A stretch of 64,000 nt of DNA. Source: RUG705 sp934101175. Lineage in GTDB: Bacteria; Bacillota_I; Bacilli_A; RF39; UBA660. The stretch covers positions 62,001 through 126,000 of the forward strand of contig CAKOQC010000002.1 of the NCBI GenBank assembly GCA_934101175.1. Direction: 5' to 3'. Under the pieces are notes generated by a model that worked only from the letters and a program-made list of their open reading frames with translations, was not told where the DNA came from and did not search any database. Positions 52,134 to 60,050 of the stretch are shown here, piece after piece. The translations under genes were made by a program, and so were the position numbers. Every line of letters begins with the position of its first letter. Position 1 is the stretch's first letter.

Positions 52134-52583
52134 ATGTACGAAATTGATTTATCAACAAATATGTTGATAGGTATTTCTGAAAAACATACAAAAGTGATTA
52201 CTTCTACAGAAGAATTTGTAATAGAGGAAAATTGCAACCATATTATCAACAATTCTTGTCAATATTTTGGAAGTACATTGAGAGAAAGAATAAATTTTAC
52301 AAATAGAATAGTGAAAATGAAAAGTAAAGCACCAATTATAATAGAAGATACCAGAAATATAATATTTTTTCCAATAAAATCTATTAAAGAAGATACTAAT
52401 ATTTGGATATCATATAATAATTTAGAAACTTATGAAAAAATAGATAAAAAAACAAGACTGATTTTTAAAGATAAATCACACTATATTCTTGATTGTTCAT
52501 ATTATATTATTGATAATCAAGTAACAAGAAGTTTAATATTGGATTATGAAATAATTAAAAGAAGAAAAAGTTTAGAAAAATGA
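52134..52583 (+). CDS. comK: ComK-like competence transcription factor
   Basis: 149 residues. NNSCQYFGSTLRERINFTNR, KAPIIIEDTRNIIFFPIKS, WISYNN and CSYYIIDNQVTRSLIL align block by block with Bacillus ComK (RSCRFFGSSYAGR, KPPIMVDPSNQIFLFPT, GWISH, SYNSFENQVYRTAWL). The C-terminal ~40 residues of ComK, the degradation-linked end, are missing. ComK activates DNA-uptake genes. It lies between dnaN and recF, where Bacillus has yaaA. The 5' part of the gene carries DnaA boxes. Confidence 0.85.
   Translation: MYEIDLSTNMLIGISEKHTKVITSTEEFVIEENCNHIINNSCQYFGSTLRERINFTNRIVKMKSKAPIIIEDTRNIIFFPIKSIKEDTNIWISYNNLETYEKIDKKTRLIFKDKSHYILDCSYYIIDNQVTRSLILDYEIIKRRKSLEK
52149..52251. promoter_or_regulatory. DnaA boxes inside the comK-like coding region
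   Basis: TTATCAACA at 52149-52157, a facing one-mismatch box TGTTGATAG at 52162-52170, and TTATCAACA at 52243-52251. They extend the oriC box distribution into the gene. Confidence 0.6.
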
Positions 52584-52615
52584 ACTTTTTCCTTTTATTT
52601 CAAGGGTTTTTATGG

Positions 52616-52621
52616 TATAAT
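52616..52621 (+). promoter_or_regulatory. -10 element upstream of recF
   Basis: An extended -10, TGG-TATAAT, with a weak TTTTAT 17 nt upstream. Confidence 0.5.
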
Positions 52622-52684
52622 TATATTGTTATTAAATGAATATTTAATATTTACGAGCGTGATATATAATGAGTAATAAAAAGT

Positions 52685-53782
52685 ATGAAAATTTTAAATT
52701 TAACATTAAAAAATTTTAGAAATTATGATAAATTAGACATTAGTTTTAATAACAAATTAAATATCATTATAGGAAATAACGCTCAAGGAAAAACAAATAT
52801 TTTAGAAGCTATTTATTTTTTATCAATAACTAAATCTTTTTTACCAGTAAATGAAAAAAATGTCATTAAAAGAGGAGAAGTATTTTCTTCAGTTAAATGT
52901 ACTTTAGATAATAAAAAGAAATTATTTTTATCGCTTAATGATAATGGTAAAAATTTAAAATTAAATGATTTAGAAATAAAAAAACATAGTGATTTTGTAG
53001 GTAATATTAAAACTATTATATTTAGTCCTGATGATTTAAGAATTATTAAAGATGGACCAATTAATAGAAGAAAATACTTAAACATTGAAATAAGTCAATT
53101 ATATAACAGATATATTAATGTTTTAAATGAATTTAATATCGTATTAAAACAAAGAAATGAATATTTGAAAGTTATTAAAATTGGTAATTATAATAAAGTA
53201 TATTTTGATATTTTAACGGATAAGTTTGTTTCATTAGCTAAAGAAATATATGGATATCGAAATAATTTTATTATGATGATTAATAATTATATAGGTAATA
53301 TATATAAAGAAATATCTGGATGTGATGGATTATATTTAAAATATGTTACTAATATTAATTTAGATGATGATAATATAGCTAATAGTTTAAGAAATAAATT
53401 AGATAATTGTTTTGATAGAGAAGTTATGTATGGTAATACCTTAATAGGACCTCATAGAGATGATTTCTTATTTAGAATAGAAGATATTGATTTATTGATA
53501 AATGGGTCACAAGGACAGCTTAAAATGGCTATAATAGCCTTAAAATTAGCTGAGATTAGTGTTTTTTATGAGGTATGTGGAGAAAATCCAATACTTTTAC
53601 TTGATGATTTGTTTAGTGAATTAGATATAGAAAAAAGAAATAAAGTATTAAAATATTTAGATAGAGATATTCAAACTATAATAACTACTACTGATTTAGA
53701 TAGTATTGATGATGAATTGGTTAAAGATTCATATGTATATAAAATAGAAAATGGAGCAGTAATTTATAAAAATTATGACTAA
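52685..53782 (+). CDS. recF: DNA replication and repair protein RecF
   Basis: A 365-residue SMC-like ATPase that loads RecA at gaps. Walker A is GNNAQGKTNILEAIY (near residue 30), the signature is INGSQGQLKMAIIALKLAE and Walker B PILLLDDLFSELD. No good ribosome site precedes the ATG. A 16-codon ORF starting ATG 52669 with GTGAT upstream overlaps the recF start in another frame, so translation may be coupled. Confidence 0.95.
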   Translation: MKILNLTLKNFRNYDKLDISFNNKLNIIIGNNAQGKTNILEAIYFLSITKSFLPVNEKNVIKRGEVFSSVKCTLDNKKKLFLSLNDNGKNLKLNDLEIKKHSDFVGNIKTIIFSPDDLRIIKDGPINRRKYLNIEISQLYNRYINVLNEFNIVLKQRNEYLKVIKIGNYNKVYFDILTDKFVSLAKEIYGYRNNFIMMINNYIGNIYKEISGCDGLYLKYVTNINLDDDNIANSLRNKLDNCFDREVMYGNTLIGPHRDDFLFRIEDIDLLINGSQGQLKMAIIALKLAEISVFYEVCGENPILLLDDLFSELDIEKRNKVLKYLDRDIQTIITTTDLDSIDDELVKDSYVYKIENGAVIYKNYD

Positions 53783-53793
53783 AGGAAGGATAC

Positions 53794-55734
53794 GTGATAA
53801 TAATGGAAGAAATAAAGAAAGAACATTATGATGCTTCGGATATTCAAGTATTAGAGGGACTTGAAGCTGTTAGAAAAAGACCTGGTATGTATATAGGTAC
53901 TACTGATATTAAAGGACTTCATCATTTGGTTTGGGAAATAGTAGATAACTCAATAGATGAAGCTTTAGCTGGTTATTGCAAAAATATTGAAGTAGTTATT
54001 AACAAAGATAATTCAATAACAGTTAAAGATGATGGACGTGGTATACCTGTTGATGTACATCCTAAGACAAAAATGTCTACAGTAGAAACAGTTTATACAG
54101 TACTTCATGCAGGAGGTAAATTTGGCGGAGGCGGATATAAGGTATCAGGAGGACTTCATGGTGTTGGTGCTTCTGTTGTTAACGCATTATCTAAATGGGT
54201 AGAAGTAAAAGTATATAAAAATTCACAAGTGTATTTTGTTAGATTTGAAAATGGAGGTCATACTGTAGAACCTCTTAAAGTAATTGATAAATGTAGTCCT
54301 GATAGAACAGGTACAACAGTTACTTTTAAACCAGATCCTGAAATATTTGATAGTGAAATATATGATTATGATACTTTAAAGGTTAGAATTAGGGAATTAG
54401 CTTTCTTAAACAAAGGATTATCTATTACTTTAAGAGATGATCGTGATATGGAAGATACTACTGGTGAAACTTTCTTATATGAAGGTGGAATTAGTGAGTA
54501 TGTTAGATTTATTAATCAAGGAAAGACTCCTATTCATGATAATATAATTCATTTGTCTGGAGAAGAAGATGGAGTATTCTTTGAAGTTGCAATGCAATAT
54601 AATTCAGGCTATAATGATAATATTTATTCATTTGTTAATAATATTAATACTCATGATGGTGGAACACATGAAGAAGGAGTTAGAAGAGCTTTAACAAGAG
54701 TTATTAATACATATGCTAGAAAGAATGGTATTTTAAAAGAAAAAGACGATTCATTAACTGGAGATGATGTTAAAGAAGGACTTACAATGATAATTTCTTG
54801 TAAACATCCTAATCCACAATTTGAAGGACAAACTAAAGGAAGACTTGGAAATTCTGAGGTTAGAAAATTGGCTGATAATGTTTTTTCTCAAGGATTTGAA
54901 AGATTTTTATTAGAAAATCCAGATGAAGCTAAGACAATTGTAAATAAAGCAATGCTTGCATGTAGAGCTAGAAATGCTGCTAGAAAAGCCCGTGAAATTA
55001 CCAGAAAAACAGATTTAGCTACTACTAACTTCTTTGGTAAATTATCAGATTGTAAAAGTAAAGATCCAAAAATATCAGAAATATTTATAGTCGAGGGGGA
55101 TAGTGCCGGTGGAAGTGCTAAGAAAGGAAGAGATTCCTTAACGCAAGCAATATTACCACTTAGAGGTAAGATATTAAACGTTGAAAAAGCTAGATTAGAT
55201 AAGGCTTTATCTAACGAAGAAATTAGAACAATAATTACTGCATTTGGTACAGGTATAGGAGAAGAATTTGATTTAAATAAACTTAGATACGATAAAATAA
55301 TAATTATGACCGATGCCGATGTCGATGGGTCTCATATTAGAGTATTATTATTAACTTTATTTTATAGATTTTTTAAACCTATAGTAGAAGCAGGTCATGT
55401 TTATGCAGCTCAACCACCATTATTTAGAATAATGCATGGTAAAACACGAAAATATGTTCTAGATGAAAAAGAAAAAGAAGAATATTTAGCATCATTACCT
55501 GAAAGCGTTAGAAATAGGGCAGAAATAGCTCGTATGAAAGGACTTGGTGAAATGGATGCTGAAGAGTTAAATGAAACTACTATGGATATAAATAAACGTA
55601 TTTTAAGAAGAATTACTGTTGATGATTGTGTAGCAGCAGATAAAGTATTTGAAAAACTTATGGGTGATGATGTTGAACCTAGAAGAAGCTTTATAGAGAA
55701 AAATGCAAGATTCGTTGAAAATCTTGATATATAG
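53794..55734 (+). CDS. gyrB: DNA gyrase subunit B
   Basis: A 646-residue ATPase subunit. It has the GHKL ATP site (VWEIVDNSIDEALAGYC, DDGRGIPV, GGLHGVGASVVNALS) and the TOPRIM domain (EGDSAGGSAKKGRD, IIIMTDADVDGSHIR). The GTG at 53794 is 3 nt from AAGGAAGGA, whereas ATG 53803 is 12 nt away. Either may be used. It is paired with gyrA 11 bases downstream. Confidence 0.97.
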   Translation: MIIMEEIKKEHYDASDIQVLEGLEAVRKRPGMYIGTTDIKGLHHLVWEIVDNSIDEALAGYCKNIEVVINKDNSITVKDDGRGIPVDVHPKTKMSTVETVYTVLHAGGKFGGGGYKVSGGLHGVGASVVNALSKWVEVKVYKNSQVYFVRFENGGHTVEPLKVIDKCSPDRTGTTVTFKPDPEIFDSEIYDYDTLKVRIRELAFLNKGLSITLRDDRDMEDTTGETFLYEGGISEYVRFINQGKTPIHDNIIHLSGEEDGVFFEVAMQYNSGYNDNIYSFVNNINTHDGGTHEEGVRRALTRVINTYARKNGILKEKDDSLTGDDVKEGLTMIISCKHPNPQFEGQTKGRLGNSEVRKLADNVFSQGFERFLLENPDEAKTIVNKAMLACRARNAARKAREITRKTDLATTNFFGKLSDCKSKDPKISEIFIVEGDSAGGSAKKGRDSLTQAILPLRGKILNVEKARLDKALSNEEIRTIITAFGTGIGEEFDLNKLRYDKIIIMTDADVDGSHIRVLLLTLFYRFFKPIVEAGHVYAAQPPLFRIMHGKTRKYVLDEKEKEEYLASLPESVRNRAEIARMKGLGEMDAEELNETTMDINKRILRRITVDDCVAADKVFEKLMGDDVEPRRSFIEKNARFVENLDI

Positions 55735-55745
55735 GGGGTGTAGTA

Positions 55746-58352
55746 ATGAACGAAGATAATAATAAAAATTTAGATGAACTTGTTGATAGAGCAATGGAGG
55801 ATATGAATAATTCTTCAAGTAATGATGTTGAAGAAAATCTTGAAAATACTGCTATTAATGATGAAAATGCTGATGAATTTAGTGGAGTATTTCATGAAAG
55901 AGATAGTTTATCTGAGAACAATATTGTTGATGAAGTAGAAAAATCATTCTTAGATTACTCAATGAGTGTTATTACTTCACGTGCAATTCCAGATTTAAGA
56001 GATGGATTAAAACCTGTTCATAGGAGAATATTGTGGAGTATGTATAATTCAGGTTATACTCCTGATAAGCCTCATAGAAAATCAGCTAAAACAGTTGGTG
56101 AAGTTATGGGTAATTATCACCCTCATGGTGATAGTTCAATTTATGAAGCAATGGTTAGAATGGCTCAAGATTTCAATCAACGTTATTTACTTATAGATGG
56201 TCATGGTAATTTTGGTAATATAGAGGGTGATGGAGCAGCAGCAATGCGTTATACAGAGTCTCGTTTATCAAAATTATCATTAGAATTACTTAGTGATATT
56301 CGTAAAAATACTGTTGATATGACTAAAAACTTTGATGAAACATTAGATGAACCAGTAGTTTTACCGAGTAGATTTCCTAATATTTTAGTTAATGGTACTA
56401 TGGGTATTGCTGTTGGTATGGCTACTAATATTCCACCACATAATTTAAGTGAAGTTATAGATGGATGTGTTGCTTATATTGATAATCCTGAAATAGATAC
56501 ACTTGGTTTAATGGAATATATAAAAGGACCTGATTTTCCTACTGGAGGTATTATTTTAGGTAATTCAGGAATTAAGAAAGCATATGAAACTGGTAGAGGT
56601 TCAATTACTTTAAGAAGTAGAGCAGAAATTGTTGAAAATAATAATCATAATTCTATAGTAATTACAGAAGTTCCTTACGGTGTTAATACAATGGAACTTA
56701 AAAATAAAGTAGCAGAACTTGTTAGAGATAAGGTTATTGATGGAATATCTGATTATCATACTGATTTAAAAGATGGCGTTAAAATTACTATTACTTTAAA
56801 GAGAGATGCTAATCCGCAAGTTGTTTTAAATAATTTATATAAACATACTAATTTTCAAATTCAATATGGTATTATTTTCTTAATGATAGATGCTGGTACT
56901 CCAAGAACATTAGGTCTTAAGGATATTATTGCTAAGTATATTGATTATCAGAAAGAAGTTATTATTAGAAGAACTAAGTTTGATCTTGATAAAGATGAAA
57001 AACGTGTTCATATACTAGAAGGTTATAAAATAGCACAAGATAATATTGATGAAGTTGTTCAAATTATTAGAAATGCTAAAAGTGATGTTGAAGCAAAAGA
57101 GAAGTTAATTAATAGATTTAATTTATCTGATGTTCAAGCTGATGCTATTTTGGAATTAAAATTACGTCGTTTAACTGGTTTAGAGAGAGATAAAATAGAA
57201 GCTGAATTAAATGCCTTGTTGATAGAAATTGAAGAGTTAAAATCAATTTTAGCATCAAATCAGAAGGTGTTAGATATAATTAAGAAAGAAATGCTTGAAA
57301 TAAAGAATAAATATGGTGATGAACGTCGTACACATATTGATATGACTGCAATTGATTATATTGATGATGAAACTTTAATTCCTGAAGAAAAAATAGTTAT
57401 TACTTTAACTAAAAAGGGATATATTAAACGTTTACCTGTTGATACATATAAGACTCAACATCGTGGTGGTGTTGGTATTAAGGGTATGACTATTAATGAA
57501 GAAGACTTTGTTGAGCAAATGCTTAATTGTTCTACTCATGATTATGTATTATTCTTTACTAATAAGGGTAAAGTATATAGAGTTAAGGGATATGAAATTC
57601 CAGAATATAGTAGACAATCTAAGGGATTACCAATTATTAATTTACTTAATATGGAACAAGGTGAATATGTTACTTCTTTATTAAATGGTTCTAAAAATGA
57701 TGATTGTAAATATTTAGTATTTGCTACTAAGAGTGGTTTAATTAAGAGAACTGATGTTTCAGAATTCTTTAATATTAGATCTAATGGTAAGAAGTTTATT
57801 ACTTTAAAAGAAGATGATGAGCTTATATCTGTTAAGAATACTAATGGTAAATGTGATATATTAATGGCTGCTTCAAATGGTCGTATGGTTAGATTTTCAG
57901 AAGATCTTATTAGAGTTATGGGACGTGGTGCTTCAGGTGTTAGAGGAATTAACTTAGATGGTAGTATTCTTGTTGGTATGGAGATAGCTCTTGAAAACGA
58001 AGATATACTAGTTGTTACTGAAAATGGTTATGGTAAAAAGACTCCGATTGATGAGTATCGTATTACTAATAGGGGCGGTAAAGGAGTTAAAACTCTAAAT
58101 GTTACCGATAAGAATGGACCTATTACAGCATTTAAGACTGTTGATAATACAAAAGATTTAATTATTATTACAAATGAAGGCATAATTATTAGGCTAGCTG
58201 TTGATAAGATATCTGAGATGAGCAGGGTAACTCAAGGTGTTAGGTTAATAAACTTAAGAGAAGGACAAAAGGTAAGTTCTATATCAATTGTTGATGCAGA
58301 TAATGAAGAAGTTACAACTGAAGAGGATTTAAAAGATAGTATTTCTAATTAA
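55746..58352 (+). CDS. gyrA: DNA gyrase subunit A
   Basis: 868 residues. The breakage-reunion domain has the quinolone-resistance region (HPHGDSSIYEAMVRMAQDF) and catalytic Tyr in AAMRYTESRLSK. The C-terminal DNA-wrapping beta-propeller carries a gyrase box variant QHRGGVG. About 50 extra acidic, Asn-rich residues precede the usual start (family proteins begin ~10 residues before SFLDYSMSVI). The ribosome site GGGGGTG fits the long start at 55746. Confidence 0.97.
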   Translation: MNEDNNKNLDELVDRAMEDMNNSSSNDVEENLENTAINDENADEFSGVFHERDSLSENNIVDEVEKSFLDYSMSVITSRAIPDLRDGLKPVHRRILWSMYNSGYTPDKPHRKSAKTVGEVMGNYHPHGDSSIYEAMVRMAQDFNQRYLLIDGHGNFGNIEGDGAAAMRYTESRLSKLSLELLSDIRKNTVDMTKNFDETLDEPVVLPSRFPNILVNGTMGIAVGMATNIPPHNLSEVIDGCVAYIDNPEIDTLGLMEYIKGPDFPTGGIILGNSGIKKAYETGRGSITLRSRAEIVENNNHNSIVITEVPYGVNTMELKNKVAELVRDKVIDGISDYHTDLKDGVKITITLKRDANPQVVLNNLYKHTNFQIQYGIIFLMIDAGTPRTLGLKDIIAKYIDYQKEVIIRRTKFDLDKDEKRVHILEGYKIAQDNIDEVVQIIRNAKSDVEAKEKLINRFNLSDVQADAILELKLRRLTGLERDKIEAELNALLIEIEELKSILASNQKVLDIIKKEMLEIKNKYGDERRTHIDMTAIDYIDDETLIPEEKIVITLTKKGYIKRLPVDTYKTQHRGGVGIKGMTINEEDFVEQMLNCSTHDYVLFFTNKGKVYRVKGYEIPEYSRQSKGLPIINLLNMEQGEYVTSLLNGSKNDDCKYLVFATKSGLIKRTDVSEFFNIRSNGKKFITLKEDDELISVKNTNGKCDILMAASNGRMVRFSEDLIRVMGRGASGVRGINLDGSILVGMEIALENEDILVVTENGYGKKTPIDEYRITNRGGKGVKTLNVTDKNGPITAFKTVDNTKDLIIITNEGIIIRLAVDKISEMSRVTQGVRLINLREGQKVSSISIVDADNEEVTTEEDLKDSISN

Positions 58353-58373
58353 TAAAAATAGGATATAATTTTT

Positions 58374-58408
58374 AAAAAAACATGAATTAATCATGTTTTT
58401 TCTTTTAT
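58374..58408 (+). terminator. Terminator after gyrA
   Basis: AAAAAACATGA pairs with TCATGTTTTTT and is followed by CTTTT. Confidence 0.85.
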
Positions 58409-58559
58409 TTTTAAATTTACCTGTTGATAGAGTATATTATGTTAGTATTAATTATTGGTTTATTTTAGTTCCGACTTCCAGAATTATGTTAACTTCTATG
58501 TTTAATTTTTATGTAATTAATATATTTTATATATATCCCTGTTGATAGAATGTTTTCAA

Positions 58560-58575
58560 TGTTCCACGTGAAACA
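58560..58575. promoter_or_regulatory. parS site 1
   Basis: TGTTCCACGTGAAACA, identical to the Bacillus parS consensus. The palindrome extends outward into TTTTCAA/TTGAAAA. Confidence 0.9.
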
Positions 58576-58628
58576 TTGAAAACTATTAACTAAGTAATAT
58601 ATTATTGAATTAAAAATATAGTTAAATT

Positions 58629-58642
58629 ATTTCCCGGGAAAT
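58629..58642. promoter_or_regulatory. Noc-type site 1
   Basis: ATTTCCCGGGAAAT, perfect. Confidence 0.75.
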
Positions 58643-58756
58643 AAAATATACATATTATGTTAACATTAGTATAATATGTATATATATTATTATTATATAA
58701 TTTTATAACTATTGATTTGTTATTTATTCTTTCTATAATTAAAATATTTAAACCAA

Positions 58757-58772
58757 TGTTCCACGTGAAACA
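58757..58772. promoter_or_regulatory. parS site 2
   Basis: TGTTCCACGTGAAACA. The palindrome extends to 19 bases per arm with a single mismatch. Confidence 0.9.
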
Positions 58773-58896
58773 TTGGTTTAAATTTAAATATAATAGTTGT
58801 TTATAGTATTATTTTATCGTTTGTAATATATTTATTAAATGATAGGTAAGCTATATTATTAATATTAACTAATATTAACTAATATGTTTTTTATAT

Positions 58897-58912
58897 AGTT
58901 CCACGTGGAACA
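58897..58912. promoter_or_regulatory. parS site 3 (variant)
   Basis: AGTTCCACGTGGAACA, one base off at the left end. First element of module A. Confidence 0.8.
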
Positions 58913-58937
58913 TAGTAATACAATTATACTTAATTTT

Positions 58938-58951
58938 ATTTCCCAGGAAAT
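58938..58951. promoter_or_regulatory. Noc-type site 2
   Basis: ATTTCCCAGGAAAT, one mismatch. Module A. Confidence 0.65.
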
Positions 58952-59007
58952 AATTTTATTACGATTTTAATATAGAATATATTTGAAAAGATCAATCGTT
59001 ATAACAA

Positions 59008-59023
59008 TGTTTCACGTGGAACA
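59008..59023. promoter_or_regulatory. parS site 4
   Basis: TGTTTCACGTGGAACA, the consensus in the opposite orientation, with ATAACAA/TTGTTAT arms. Module A. Confidence 0.9.
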
Positions 59024-59153
59024 TTGTTATATAATATTATAAATATCATGTTATATTATTTAATATTAGTCATTAATTTAATTATATTTTTTCTATTATT
59101 TATAAAAGATAATGTATTGATCTTATTGTTTTTAAATATAATTTCTTTATTAA

Positions 59154-59169
59154 TGTTTCACGTGAAACA
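59154..59169. promoter_or_regulatory. parS site 5
   Basis: TGTTTCACGTGAAACA, a perfectly symmetrical parS. Confidence 0.9.
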
Positions 59170-59303
59170 TAGTATTTAATTCTTTTGTAAATTACGTATA
59201 TGTATTCTATATAAATTGTTTTATAAAAATTTTACTGATTTTATTATATATTTAATACATTAATTTTTCATTTATTTTGTGTGTAATAAAAACGTTTTGC
59301 CAA

Positions 59304-59319
59304 TGTTTCACGTGGAACA
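59304..59319. promoter_or_regulatory. parS site 6
   Basis: TGTTTCACGTGGAACA. First element of module B, 114 bases before site 7. Confidence 0.9.
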
Positions 59320-59417
59320 TTTGATTAACTATTCTGATTATTACTTAATTTTTGTTGTTCTTACATAGATTTATTAAAATAAAATTGTTATTAATATTAG
59401 TTTATATATTTTTATAT

Positions 59418-59433
59418 AGTTCCACGTGGAACA
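59418..59433. promoter_or_regulatory. parS site 7 (variant)
   Basis: AGTTCCACGTGGAACA, module B. Confidence 0.8.
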
Positions 59434-59458
59434 TAGTAATATTATTACACTTGATTTT

Positions 59459-59472
59459 ATTTTTCAAAAAAT
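59459..59472. promoter_or_regulatory. Decayed Noc-type site
   Basis: ATTTTTCAAAAAAT lies at the position held by perfect or near-perfect Noc sites in modules A and C. Probably no longer bound. Confidence 0.45.
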
Positions 59473-59519
59473 ATTTTGTTGTAATATAAAGAACATTAGT
59501 AAAATAATCATTATAACAA

Positions 59520-59535
59520 TGTTCCACGTGAAACA
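59520..59535. promoter_or_regulatory. parS site 8
   Basis: TGTTCCACGTGAAACA with ATAACAA/TTGTTAT arms, 15 bases before the -35 of the SRP RNA promoter. Confidence 0.9.
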
Positions 59536-59549
59536 TTGTTATAAAAATG

Positions 59550-59578
59550 TTGATATATATCATGAGTTGCTGTATAAT
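59550..59578 (+). promoter_or_regulatory. SRP RNA promoter
   Basis: TTGATA (59550-59555), a 17-nt spacer and TATAAT (59573-59578) preceded by TG. Confidence 0.8.
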
Positions 59579-59584
59579 TAATTT

Positions 59585-59660
59585 GTGCAACAATAATGTT
59601 AAGAACCAAGTCAGGATCGGAAGATAGCAGCTTTAATTAATTATTATTGTGTGCACTTTT
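59585..59660 (+). ncRNA. ffs: Small signal recognition particle RNA (4.5S-like)
   Basis: A ~76-base RNA hairpin. The end stem is GTGCA with TGCAC, plus CAATAAT with ATTATTG. The conserved domain IV is AGTCAGG, then ATC-GGAA-GAT with the GGAA tetraloop at 59619-59622, then AGCAGC. This is the Ffh M-domain binding site. The Alu domain of Bacillus SRP RNA is absent. It binds the Ffh protein encoded at the window start. It stands inside the parS array, between modules B and C, and next to tadA-dnaX as scr does in Bacillus. Confidence 0.92.
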
Positions 59661-59664
59661 TTTA
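59651..59664 (+). terminator. Terminator of the SRP RNA
   Basis: The closing stem of the RNA is followed directly by TTTTTTT. Confidence 0.8.
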
Positions 59665-59689
59665 TGCATAATTATTATGACTATTATAA

Positions 59690-59705
59690 TGTTCCACGTG
59701 AAACA
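59690..59705. promoter_or_regulatory. parS site 9
   Basis: TGTTCCACGTGAAACA. First element of module C, 25 bases after the SRP RNA terminator. Confidence 0.9.
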
Positions 59706-59803
59706 TTGAACTAACTATTATGATTATTACTTAATTTTTGTTGCTTTTATATGGATTTATTAAAATAAAGTTGTTATTAATATTAGTTTATATATTTTTA
59801 TAT

Positions 59804-59819
59804 AGTTCCATGTGGAACA
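59804..59819. promoter_or_regulatory. parS site 10 (degenerate)
   Basis: AGTTCCATGTGGAACA, with a C-to-T change in the CACGTG core. Probably weakened. Confidence 0.6.
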
Positions 59820-59844
59820 TAGTAATACAATTACACTCAATTTT

Positions 59845-59858
59845 ATTTCCCGGGAAAT
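59845..59858. promoter_or_regulatory. Noc-type site 4 (module C)
   Basis: ATTTCCCGGGAAAT, perfect. Confidence 0.75.
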
Positions 59859-59913
59859 AATTAAATTATGATTTTTGATATGGATTATACATGGTAAATA
59901 ATTATTATAACAA

Positions 59914-59929
59914 TGTTCCACGTGAAACA
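59914..59929. promoter_or_regulatory. parS site 11
   Basis: TGTTCCACGTGAAACA, module C, with an extended palindrome. Confidence 0.9.
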
Positions 59930-60018
59930 TTGTTTATATTTTTTATGTTTTATATGTATAAATGCTTATTTTATCTATTAATTATTCTATATTATTATGT
60001 TGTTGTAACTTTATGCAT

Positions 60019-60034
60019 AGTTCCACGTGGAACA
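60019..60034. promoter_or_regulatory. parS site 12 at the tadA promoter
   Basis: AGTTCCACGTGGAACA. It covers the place where the -35 of the tadA promoter should lie. Confidence 0.8.
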
Positions 60035-60050
60035 TTGAAAATATTTTTGC

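Larger units (their letters stand above)
59304..59535. repeat. Module B of the parS array
   Basis: Sites 6, 7, a decayed Noc site and site 8, with AT-rich spacers. Its first ~170 bases align almost gap-free with module C, 386 bases downstream. Confidence 0.85.
59690..59929. repeat. Module C of the parS array
   Basis: Sites 9, 10, a perfect Noc-type site and site 11. The first three elements are each offset by exactly 386 bases from module B, and the last by 394. Confidence 0.85.
58560..60034. repeat. parS/Noc-site array between gyrA and tadA
   Basis: 1475 bases with twelve parS-type palindromes and four Noc-site-type palindromes (one decayed), plus the SRP RNA gene. Three diverged copies of one module are visible: AGTTCCACGTGGAACA, then a Noc-type site starting exactly 41 bases later, then TGTTYCACGTGRAACA 61-70 bases further on. 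No protein-coding gene is supported here. The remaining sequence is almost pure A/T. Confidence 0.9.

Noticed and set aside
59402..59593. 63-codon open frame on the minus strand inside the parS array
   Set aside because: It is made of parS and AT-rich spacer sequence, overlaps the SRP RNA promoter, has no ribosome site and no protein-like composition.
58560..60034. Repeated palindromes as a possible CRISPR array
   Set aside because: Spacing is irregular (from about 60 to about 155 bases), the repeats match parS, and no cas gene is present.
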